64,000 bases of DNA from DATJIG01 sp050260515. GTDB taxonomy: Bacteria > Pseudomonadota > Alphaproteobacteria > SMXQ01. Below are positions 53,006 through 60,542 of the stretch, piece by piece. How positions within the stretch are numbered: position 1 is the stretch's first letter; each line of letters begins with the position of its first letter. The notes under the pieces are model-generated. The model searched no databases. It saw nothing but the letters and a program-made list of their open reading frames with translations, and was not told the origin of the DNA. A program made the position numbers and the translations under genes. The DNA is taken from positions 1 through 64,000 of the forward strand of contig JBLNCI010000009.1 in NCBI GenBank assembly GCA_050260515.1, read 5' to 3'.

Positions 53006-54109
53006 ATGGTGCGTGTCGCGTTGGCGACGGTCGTCGCCTGCTGTCTGGGAATCTCCGCCGCGGTCGCCGACGACGTCGCCGACTTCTATCGCGGCAAGCG
53101 AATGACGATGCTCATCAGCGGGCCGGCCGGAAGCGGCTACGATCTGTATGCGCGCCTGCTCGCCCAGAACCTGCCCCGGCACATCCCCGGAAACCCGACC
53201 ATCGTGTCCCAGAACATGCCGGCGGCCGCGGGGCTGGTGCTGCTGAACACCGCCTACAACACCGGCGCTCGCGACGGCACGCTCCTCTTCACGCTGCACT
53301 TCAATCTGCCGCTCTACCAGGCCATGGGCGGACGCGGCATCCAGTTCGACATCGCCAAGCTCATCGGGCTCGGCCGCCTGCTCGCGTCGAACGCGGTGAT
53401 CGGCGTTCACCGCGATTCCAAAACCGGCGTGAAGACGCTGGAGGACGCGAAAAGGGTCGTCACCACGATCGGCTCGACGGGGGCGTCGTCGAACGCGACC
53501 GTCTATCCCAGCATCATGAACAACCTGGTCGGGACCAAGTTCAAGGTCATCAACGGCTACAACGGTCAGACCGGCGTGTTCCTCGCCATGGAACGTGGCG
53601 AGATCGACGGCTTCGGCAGCTTCTCCTACCTGACATTCAAGTCGGTGAAGCCCGACTGGCTGGAGAACAAGGTGTTCTATCCGCTGGTGCAGTGGGGCGA
53701 GACGCGCGAGGACGCCTGGCCCGATGTGCCGACGGCGATCGACGTCGCCCAGACCCCGGCCGACAAGCGGGCGATGGAGCTCGCGTCGGTCGGCTCCGAT
53801 GTCGGCTTCTCCTATTTCATGCCGCCCGACGTGCCGGCCCCTCGCGTCGCCGCCCTGCGCAAGGCGTTCGAGAACATGATCGTCGATCCGGCATTCCTCG
53901 CCGAAGCCGAGAAGTCGAATGCGCCCCTGCGCACCGCGAGCGGCGAGCACATGGAGGAGATGGTCCGCCGCGTGCTCAGCGCGCCGCCCGAGGTGATCGA
54001 GCGCCTGACGCAGCTCATGGTTGCGAACGGCGGCGTCCGCTGCGAGGATTACACCAAGGCGGAATTCTGCGCGAAGGCCGCCGAGTCCGCCGCCACCGAG
54101 TCGAAGTGA
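53006..54109 (+). CDS. TctC/Bug-family receptor (second)
   Basis: 367 residues: signal peptide (VALATVVACCLGISAAVA), then MTMLISGPAGSGYDLYARLLAQNLPRHIPGNPTIVSQNMP, which is close in plan but clearly distinct in sequence from the protein at 51865. A C-terminal extension of about 30 residues contains two Cys (RCEDYTKAEFC). GGGAGG ribosome site before the ATG. No permease nearby. Confidence 0.87.
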   Translation: MVRVALATVVACCLGISAAVADDVADFYRGKRMTMLISGPAGSGYDLYARLLAQNLPRHIPGNPTIVSQNMPAAAGLVLLNTAYNTGARDGTLLFTLHFNLPLYQAMGGRGIQFDIAKLIGLGRLLASNAVIGVHRDSKTGVKTLEDAKRVVTTIGSTGASSNATVYPSIMNNLVGTKFKVINGYNGQTGVFLAMERGEIDGFGSFSYLTFKSVKPDWLENKVFYPLVQWGETREDAWPDVPTAIDVAQTPADKRAMELASVGSDVGFSYFMPPDVPAPRVAALRKAFENMIVDPAFLAEAEKSNAPLRTASGEHMEEMVRRVLSAPPEVIERLTQLMVANGGVRCEDYTKAEFCAKAAESAATESK

Positions 54110-54175
54110 TTCCCCAACCTTGCAGGCACCGCGCGCGCTCCGCGCGTCGATGTCGTCGCTTGCCCGAGAGAGATC

Positions 54176-54901
54176 ATGGCCACCGAGACCGAGCTCCGCG
54201 AGAAACTCTCCGCCTGCACCCGCATCTTCGCCATGCAGGAGCTGCTCGGCCTCTTCGGGCACATCAGCGCCTACGATCCCGACGCGCAGCACGTCTACTT
54301 CTCGCCGAGCCAGGGCGTCGACAAGACGGCGGTCAAGCCCGACGACATCCTGGTGAGCGACCTCGACGGCACCGTGCTCGAGGGCGACCGCCGGCTGCCC
54401 GCGGAATGGCCGATCCACACAGTGCTCCACAACCGCCGCATGGATGCGCTGGCCGTTGCCCATCTCCACGCGCCGTATGCCACGCTGTTCGCGATCGCGC
54501 GGCGCGAGTTCCAGCCGATCACGCTGCAGGGCTCGGTGTTCGGCGGCGGACTGCCGGTCTACTCCGAGCCGGCGCTGATCCGCAGCGTTGCCCAGGGCAA
54601 GAACCTCGCGAAGACGATCGGCGACCGGCCCGCCGCGTTCCTGCGCGGCCACGGCATCGTCGTGGTCGCCCGCGACGTCGAGCAGATGCTGTACGCCTCG
54701 CTGATCCTCGAGGACGAGGCGCGCAAGTGGGTGCAGGCTTCGACGCTCGGCGAGGTGCAGCCGCTGAGCCACGAGGATTGCAGGACCTTCGGCGCCAAGG
54801 CCGAGTTCCCCGGCCGCGCCCAGCGCTGCTGGCACTACTTCACGACGCTCGAGAAGCGCTGGGACCGCCAGCCCGGCACCGGGTGCGTGCCGTTCGTCTG
54901 A
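54176..54901 (+). CDS. Class II aldolase/adducin-family protein (plus strand)
   Basis: 241 residues with the zinc-aldolase fold: AVAHLHAPYATLFAIARRE (two of the metal His) and LRGHGIVVVARDVEQ (third His). Family members act as fuculose-phosphate-type aldolases, decarboxylases or dehydratases. 66 bp after the second Bug gene, likely the same transcript. Convergent with a paralogue at 54968. Confidence 0.85.
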   Translation: MATETELREKLSACTRIFAMQELLGLFGHISAYDPDAQHVYFSPSQGVDKTAVKPDDILVSDLDGTVLEGDRRLPAEWPIHTVLHNRRMDALAVAHLHAPYATLFAIARREFQPITLQGSVFGGGLPVYSEPALIRSVAQGKNLAKTIGDRPAAFLRGHGIVVVARDVEQMLYASLILEDEARKWVQASTLGEVQPLSHEDCRTFGAKAEFPGRAQRCWHYFTTLEKRWDRQPGTGCVPFV

Positions 54902-54922
54902 CCGCCGGCCGCGGCAAAAAGA

Positions 54923-54945
54923 AAGGGCCCTCGTAGAGGGCCCTT
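54923..54945 (-). terminator. Terminator between the convergent aldolase genes
   Basis: 10-bp stem AAGGGCCCTC/GAGGGCCCTT with a 3-nt loop. On the minus strand it is followed by TCTTTTTG, so it chiefly ends the minus-strand aldolase transcript; in the plus direction the tail is GC-rich. Confidence 0.8.
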
Positions 54946-54967
54946 GCGGGTTCAGTGGCGCTCCGCG

Positions 54968-55726
54968 CTACTCCATCGACCAGTCGGACGGCAGCGCGCC
55001 CGACGTGCGCGCCTGGTGCACGTAGTACTTCCACAGCTTGCCGACGTGGAACTCGCGCATCTCGTGGCGGTTGATCTGCTCCATCTCGGCGTCGGTGAGC
55101 GGCAGCGGCTCGCGTCCGGCGTTGAGCACCTCGAGCATCGCCCGCGCGTTCTCCTCGAAGTGGACGGCGTCGACCAGCAGCGCCGGAACCGACTCGGCGA
55201 CCAGCACGACGCCGTGGGAGCGGATCAGCGCGGCGTGGTGCGGCCCCAACGTCGCCGCCAGCGCGCGGCCCTGCTCCGAGAGCTTGATGTGGCTCGGGTC
55301 GGCGTGGGTCGGGATGCCGCTCTGCCAGCGCACGGCGCGCGCCCGCATCGGCTGCAGCGTCACGCCCTTCATCATCGTGAACAGGAACGCGACCTCGAGG
55401 TGGGAATGGATCACCGCCTGCACGTCGGGCCGCGCCTTCATGATCTCGACGTGGATCGCGAGCTCGACCGGCGGCTTGCCCGGCGCGCCCTCGATCACCT
55501 TGCCGTCGAAGCCGACCAGCAGCATGCGGTCGGGCGTGACGCCGGAGCGCGGATCGGTGCCCGCCTGGATGTAGAGCGCGTCGCGGCCGGGCGCGCGCAC
55601 CGAGATATGGCCCGAGTAGTCGAGGATGCCCTCGGCGTTGAGGATGCGCGTCGCGGCGGCGAGCTGGCGCCGGAGCTGCGGGCCGCTGAGGTCGTCGCTT
55701 GGATTGATGCCGATCGCGGTCGCCAT
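54968..55726 (-). CDS. Class II aldolase/adducin-family protein (minus strand)
   Basis: 252 residues: LAAATRILNAEGILDYSGHISVR, AVIHSHLEVAFLF and IRSHGVVLVAESVPALLVDAVHFEENAR, giving the zinc His set of the family. It is related to, but not a near copy of, the plus-strand protein at 54176. The C-terminal part contains FHVGKLWKYYVHQAR. It follows the beta-hydroxylase-like gene by 52 bp in the opposite direction order (that gene lies upstream of nothing here), so it is probably its own unit. Confidence 0.85.
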   Translation of the reverse strand: MATAIGINPSDDLSGPQLRRQLAAATRILNAEGILDYSGHISVRAPGRDALYIQAGTDPRSGVTPDRMLLVGFDGKVIEGAPGKPPVELAIHVEIMKARPDVQAVIHSHLEVAFLFTMMKGVTLQPMRARAVRWQSGIPTHADPSHIKLSEQGRALAATLGPHHAALIRSHGVVLVAESVPALLVDAVHFEENARAMLEVLNAGREPLPLTDAEMEQINRHEMREFHVGKLWKYYVHQARTSGALPSDWSME

Positions 55727-55778
55727 GTCGGGCTCCTGTCTCCGTGCGGGAGCAGACTCTAGCAGCGTCGGCGCGCGG

Positions 55779-56531
55779 TCAAAACCGCGATCCTGCGCCG
55801 GCGCGGCCGCCGTGCGCCACGTCCGGCTCCGGGTCGCGTGCCGGCAGCGGCTCGACGCCCCGGATGCGCACGCCGAGCCCGGCGATCAGGATCAGAAGGT
55901 TGGACAGGATCGCCATGTCGAGCGGCATGCCGCGGCGGCGGACGTCGAGCAGCAGCGCGGCGCGCACGCCGTCGCTGCGGTTCCACACCTCGTGGGGGAA
56001 GGTGTCGTCCCACAGCAGGCATTCGCCCTCGCCGACGAGGTGATCGGCGCCCGCGATGCGCAGCACCGCCGCGGGCTGGCCCGTGTCGTCGCGCGGCATC
56101 ATCAGCGGCATGTAGAAGCGGAGCACGCCGCGGAACGGACCGCGATGCTCGGGGATGTGCTTGCCCGGAGCGAGGAACGACAGCGACGCTGACAGCACGT
56201 CGGGCATGTCCGACACCAGCGCCGCCAATCGCGGGCAGGCCGCCATGTTGCGCGGGATCGGCGTGCCGTAGGCCTTGAGGATGAACAGCCGCCAGTCGCG
56301 CCGGTCGTTGGCGGAGATCGGCGCCTGCTCCGGCATGATGTCGTGGAACCGGGGCACCGTGTCGAGGCGCCGCGCGACCGCGAGCGCCTCGTCGCGGATG
56401 TCGCGCCAGGCCGCCTGGAGGCGGCTGCCGTCGGGGAAGTGGGTGGCGAGATCGAGCGTCGGTTGGCCGACGATCCGGTGGTCGTAGATGTTGCGGACGA
56501 ACTCGGCGGCCCGGTCGTAAACCACTCCCAT
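55779..56531 (-). CDS. Aspartyl/asparaginyl beta-hydroxylase-family protein (LpxO-like)
   Basis: 250 residues. The jelly-roll core has HIPEHRGPFRGVLRFYMPLM and LLWDDTFPHEVWNRSDGVRAALLLDVRR, the 2-oxoglutarate dioxygenase pattern seen in LpxO, which hydroxylates lipid A acyl chains, and in peptide beta-hydroxylases. A hydrophobic C-terminal segment (LSNLLILIAGLGV) could touch the membrane, in line with a lipid substrate. ATG at 56531 follows GAGGTG. Transcribed toward the aldolase gene at 54968, which it precedes by 52 bp on the same strand. Confidence 0.8.
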   Translation of the reverse strand: MGVVYDRAAEFVRNIYDHRIVGQPTLDLATHFPDGSRLQAAWRDIRDEALAVARRLDTVPRFHDIMPEQAPISANDRRDWRLFILKAYGTPIPRNMAACPRLAALVSDMPDVLSASLSFLAPGKHIPEHRGPFRGVLRFYMPLMMPRDDTGQPAAVLRIAGADHLVGEGECLLWDDTFPHEVWNRSDGVRAALLLDVRRRGMPLDMAILSNLLILIAGLGVRIRGVEPLPARDPEPDVAHGGRAGAGSRF

Positions 56532-56605
56532 GCGCACCTCAGGGCTGCAGCGCGGATTCTCGCGTCCCGGCTGGAGAACGTCCGGACCGGCGATTCGATC
56601 CGTTT

Positions 56606-58198
56606 TCACGCCGGACACAGGATAATCCCTTCGCTCGGCCCGAGCACCACGCGTCCTTTGATCGTCTCGGAGATCGGTTGGAGGCTGGACGCGAGCGCCG
56701 TCCGCCATTCCGGCGCGTCGGTCGGCAGCGCCACGGTCTGCGGCTCGCGCGAGAAGTTGAGCACGACGACGAGGCGGTCGCCGCCGTGGCGGCGCTCGTA
56801 GGCGAGCACGTGCTCGTCGGCGTGGAGCGGCGCGTAGTCGCCGATGCTGAGCGACGGCCGCTTGCGCCTGAGCCGGATCAGCTCGTGGTACAGCGCGAGG
56901 ATCGAGGTTTCGTCGCCGGCGCAGCACGCGACATTGCGCTCGGCGTAGTCGGGCGCGACCGGGAGCCACGGCTCGCCCGAGGTGAAGCCCGCATTGGCCG
57001 AGGCGTCCCACTGCATCGGCGTGCGGCTCGGATCGCGGCCGAGCCCGAGGCCGGGCTCGTTCTTCTCCCACGGATCGTGGACCTTCTCGGGCGGGATCGG
57101 CACGCTTTCCATGCCGATCTCGTCGCCGTAGTAGAGCGTCGGCGTGCCGCGCAGGGTCAGCAGCAGCATCGCCGCGATCCGCGCCTGGTCGCGCCCGGCG
57201 CGGCTCGCGATGCGCCTCTGGTCGTGGTTGCTCAGCACCCAGTTCGGCCAGCCGCCCATCGGCAGCGCGCCCTCGTACTCGCGGATGAGGCGGCTGATCG
57301 CGGTCGCGCTCCACGCCGTCTCGATGAGCTGGAAGTTGAACGGCAGGTGCGCGCCGCGCAGGTCCTTGCCGTAGTAGTGCACCAGCCGCTCGAGCGGCAG
57401 GTAGATCTCGCCGATCAGCACGCGCGCGTCGTACTGGTCGAGCACGTTGCGCATCTCGGCGATGATCTCGTGCACCTCCGGCCGGTCCGCCGAGTAGAGC
57501 TGGATGAACTGGCGGATCGCGGCGTCGCCTGGCCGCCAGTCGGGATTGTGCGGATTGTCGCGGAACTGGTCGTCCTTGATGAGATGCCAGATCACGTCGA
57601 CGCGAAAGCCGTCGACGCCGCGGTCGAGCCAGAACCGCAGCACGCGGTACATCGCGTCGCGCACCTCGGGGTTGCGCCAGTTGAGATCGGGCTGCTCCTT
57701 GAGGAACGCGTGGTAGTAGTACTGCTTGGTCGCCGCGTCCCACTCCCAGCCGCTGCCGCCGAAGTTGCTCACCCAGTTGTTGGGAGGGCCGCCGCCCGGC
57801 CCGGGGTCGCGCCAGATGTACCAGTCGCGCTTGGGGCTGGCGCGCGACGAGCGGCTCTCGACGAACCACGGGTGCCGGTCGGAGGTGTGGTTGGGGACGA
57901 AGTCGAGGATCACCTTGATGCCGCGCCGGTGCGCATCCGCGACGAGGCGGTCGAAGTCGTCGAAGGTTCCGAACGTCGGGTCGATCGCGCAGTAGTTCGC
58001 GACGTCGTAGCCGAAGTCGGCCATCGGCGACGGATAAATCGGCGAAATCCAGATCGCGTCGATGCCAAGCTCCTCGAGATACCCGAGCCGGGAGCGGATG
58101 CCGGCGAGATCGCCGATGCCGTCGCCGTCGGTATCCTGGAACGAGCGCGGATAGATCTGATAGATGATGCCGCGTTTCCACCACAGCGGTTCGGTCAT
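56606..58198 (-). CDS. GH13 alpha-glucosidase
   Basis: 530-residue alpha-amylase-family enzyme hydrolysing alpha-1,4 or alpha-1,6 glucosides of short sugars. Opens WWKRGIIYQIYPRSFQDTDGDGIGDLAGI, typical of the oligo-1,6-glucosidase/alpha-glucosidase branch. Catalytic nucleophile Asp in GFRVDVIWH, acid Glu in LIGEIY, and stabiliser Asp in LSNHDQRR all present. No signal peptide, so cytoplasmic. Divergent from TreZ, suggesting linked glycogen/maltose/trehalose metabolism. Confidence 0.93.
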   Translation of the reverse strand: MTEPLWWKRGIIYQIYPRSFQDTDGDGIGDLAGIRSRLGYLEELGIDAIWISPIYPSPMADFGYDVANYCAIDPTFGTFDDFDRLVADAHRRGIKVILDFVPNHTSDRHPWFVESRSSRASPKRDWYIWRDPGPGGGPPNNWVSNFGGSGWEWDAATKQYYYHAFLKEQPDLNWRNPEVRDAMYRVLRFWLDRGVDGFRVDVIWHLIKDDQFRDNPHNPDWRPGDAAIRQFIQLYSADRPEVHEIIAEMRNVLDQYDARVLIGEIYLPLERLVHYYGKDLRGAHLPFNFQLIETAWSATAISRLIREYEGALPMGGWPNWVLSNHDQRRIASRAGRDQARIAAMLLLTLRGTPTLYYGDEIGMESVPIPPEKVHDPWEKNEPGLGLGRDPSRTPMQWDASANAGFTSGEPWLPVAPDYAERNVACCAGDETSILALYHELIRLRRKRPSLSIGDYAPLHADEHVLAYERRHGGDRLVVVLNFSREPQTVALPTDAPEWRTALASSLQPISETIKGRVVLGPSEGIILCPA

Positions 58199-58394
58199 CG
58201 AGCATCTCGCAGCGGGCGGGTCCGGCCTGATTAAACCGCGGGCCGCCGCCGCGGTTCCGGCATGGCCCGGCGCCGGACCCTCCGCAGCTCCGGAACCCCT
58301 GGAACCGCCCGGAGCTCCGGAACCAATGCCGCGGCTCGTCGGTTTCCTACGTCGGCTTCCCGATTCCCTGCCCCACCACCGGATCCGCTGGGCG

Positions 58395-60344
58395 ATGATG
58401 GCCGAGACCCCGGACGGCGCGCATGAGACGCTTTCGCCGTCCGAGGCGCGGCCGGCCGGGGGCGGCGCGCCCGCGTCGACGGCGCGGCGGCTGCCGGTCG
58501 GCGCCGAGCTGATCGGCGGCGTCGTCCATTTCCGCGTCTGGGCACCGCGCCGCGCGCGGGTCGAGGTGGTGTTCGACTCCGGGGCCCGCGCCGGCACGTC
58601 GATCGATCTCGCGCCGGAGCGCGACGGCTACTTCGCGGGCTCCGCGCCGGGCGCCGCCGGCGACCTCTACCGCTTCCGACTCGACGGCGGCCCCGAGCTG
58701 CTCGCGGATCCCGCGTCGCGGTTCCAGCCCGACGGTCCCCACGGCCCGTCGCAGGTCGTCGATCCGTCCGCGTTCCCGTGGAGCGACGCCGAGTGGCGCG
58801 GTCCCGACCATCGCGGTCCGGTGCTCTACGAGATGCACGTCGGCTCGTTCACGGCCGAGGGAACGTGGCGCGCCGCGGAGGAGCATCTCGCGGCGTTGCG
58901 CGATCTCGGCATCAGCGTCGTCGAGATGATGCCGGTCGCGGATTTCCCGGGACGGTTCGGATGGGGCTACGACGGCGTCAACCTGTTTGCGCCGACGCGC
59001 CTGTACGGCCGTCCCGACGATCTCCGGCACTTCGTCGATCGCGCGCACCGCCTCGGCCTCGCCGTCATCCTCGACGTCGTCTACAACCACCTCGGCCCGG
59101 ACGGGAACCGGTTGCCGGAATTCTCCGCCCACTACTTCACCGACCGCTACGAGTGCGAGTGGGGCGAGGCGATCAACTTCGACGGCGACGGCAGCGCGGC
59201 GGTCCGCGCGTTCGTGCTCGCGAACGCCCGCTACTGGATCGAGGAATTCCACATCGACGGCCTGCGGCTCGACGCCACCCAGCAGATCTTCGACTCCTCG
59301 TCGTCGCACATCGTCGGCGAGATCGTCGCCGCCGCGCGCGCCGCCGGCGCCCGCGCCGGCCGCACCGTGTACCTGGTGGCCGAGAACGAGCCGCAGGACG
59401 TGCGGCTGGTGCGATCGCCGGAGGAGGACGGCTTCGGCTTCGACGCGATGTGGAACGACGATTTCCACCACAGCGCCTTCGTCAACGCCCGCGGGCACTC
59501 GAGGGCCTACTTCTCCGGATACGCCGGCACCCCTCAGGAGTTCGTCTCGCTCGCGCGGCACGGCTTCCTCTACCAGGGCCAGTACTACAAATGGCAGGGC
59601 AAGCGGCGCGGGACGCCCACCGCCGGGATTCCCGCCGACAGCCTGGTGAACTACCTGCAGAACCACGACCAGGTGGCGAACACCGGCCGTGGCGACCGGC
59701 TCCACACCACCGCCAATCCGGGCCGCCTGCGCGTGCTGACCGGGCTCCTGTTCCTCACGCCGGGGGTGCCGATGCTGTTCCAGGGGCAGGAGTTCGCCGC
59801 CTCGACGCGGTTCACCTACTTCGCCGACCACAAGCCGGATCTCGCGAAGAAGGTCCGCCGCGGGCGGGCCGAGTTCGTTTCCCAGTTCCCCAACCTCGCG
59901 ACGCCGGAGATGGTGGCGGAGATGCCGCCGCCCGACGCCCGCGACATCTTCAGGAGCTGCGTGCTGAATCACGCCGACCGCCATGCGGGTTTCCACGCCG
60001 AGGTGCTGGCGCTCCACCGCGACCTCATCCGCCTCCGTGCGACGGACCCGGTGTTCTCGGCGATGCGGCGCAAGAGCGTCGACGGTGCGGTGCTCGGTCG
60101 GGAGGCATTCGTCCTCCGTTATGCCGGTCGGCACGAGGACCGGATGGTGCTCGCCAACTTCGGCCGCGATCTGCGGCTCGACTCCCCGGCCGAGCCGCTG
60201 CTCGCGCCGCCCGCCGGCCGGAGCTGGAGCGTGCTGTGGTCGAGCGAGCATCCGCGCTACGGCGGCAGCGGGACGCCCGCGATCGAAAGCGAGGACGGTT
60301 GGTTTCTGCCCGCTCACTGCATGGTGGTGATGGCCTCGGGCTGA
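58395..60344 (+). CDS. treZ: Malto-oligosyltrehalose trehalohydrolase
   Basis: Releases trehalose from maltooligosyl-trehalose. 649 residues: about 35-residue unstructured start, CBM48-like domain (about 35-125, VHFRVWAPRRARVEVVF), then the GH13 barrel with GWGYDGVNLFAPT, nucleophile Asp in DGLRLDATQQ, acid Glu in VAENEPQD and Asp in LQNHDQVAN. Its usual partner TreY is not in the window. Starts ATG at 58395 or 58398; a much longer upstream frame lacks homology. The 196 bp between the two divergent genes contains two copies of AGCTCCGGAACC. Confidence 0.93.
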   Translation: MMAETPDGAHETLSPSEARPAGGGAPASTARRLPVGAELIGGVVHFRVWAPRRARVEVVFDSGARAGTSIDLAPERDGYFAGSAPGAAGDLYRFRLDGGPELLADPASRFQPDGPHGPSQVVDPSAFPWSDAEWRGPDHRGPVLYEMHVGSFTAEGTWRAAEEHLAALRDLGISVVEMMPVADFPGRFGWGYDGVNLFAPTRLYGRPDDLRHFVDRAHRLGLAVILDVVYNHLGPDGNRLPEFSAHYFTDRYECEWGEAINFDGDGSAAVRAFVLANARYWIEEFHIDGLRLDATQQIFDSSSSHIVGEIVAAARAAGARAGRTVYLVAENEPQDVRLVRSPEEDGFGFDAMWNDDFHHSAFVNARGHSRAYFSGYAGTPQEFVSLARHGFLYQGQYYKWQGKRRGTPTAGIPADSLVNYLQNHDQVANTGRGDRLHTTANPGRLRVLTGLLFLTPGVPMLFQGQEFAASTRFTYFADHKPDLAKKVRRGRAEFVSQFPNLATPEMVAEMPPPDARDIFRSCVLNHADRHAGFHAEVLALHRDLIRLRATDPVFSAMRRKSVDGAVLGREAFVLRYAGRHEDRMVLANFGRDLRLDSPAEPLLAPPAGRSWSVLWSSEHPRYGGSGTPAIESEDGWFLPAHCMVVMASG

Positions 60345-60395
60345 GCCAGCGCAGCGTGCCGCGGCCGTCGCCGACGTGAGCAGTCGCGCGACCCA

Positions 60396-60428
60396 TTTTT
60401 GAAACTGTTTTCGCTCCGGCTTTCTGCG
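60396..60428 (+). repeat. Upstream element shared by the two GH16 genes (copy 1)
   Basis: TTTTTGAAA, 3 nt, then GTTTTCGCTCCGGCTT; the matching copy at 62750-62775 reads TTTTTGAAAG then CTTTTTCGCCCCGCCTT. The copies lie about 115-150 bp before the two GH16 starts. Probably a duplicated promoter or regulatory segment. Confidence 0.5.
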
Positions 60429-60542
60429 ACTCGATGCCGCGCGCGCCGTCCAATGTGGCGTCCATCGTGAGGTCGTCGGGGGATCGACGAAATAGACGTC
60501 AGCGCGACATAGACGTCAGCGCGACGCAGGGGGAGAACGGCC

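Noticed and set aside
52814..54835. 673-codon minus-strand open frame
   Set aside because: Antisense to a Bug gene and an aldolase gene with clear motifs; composition is that of a shadow frame.
56678..58234. 518-codon plus-strand open frame opposite the GH13 gene
   Set aside because: Antisense shadow of a gene with a complete catalytic triad.
58347..60317. 656-codon minus-strand open frame opposite treZ
   Set aside because: Shadow of treZ, which has all catalytic motifs.
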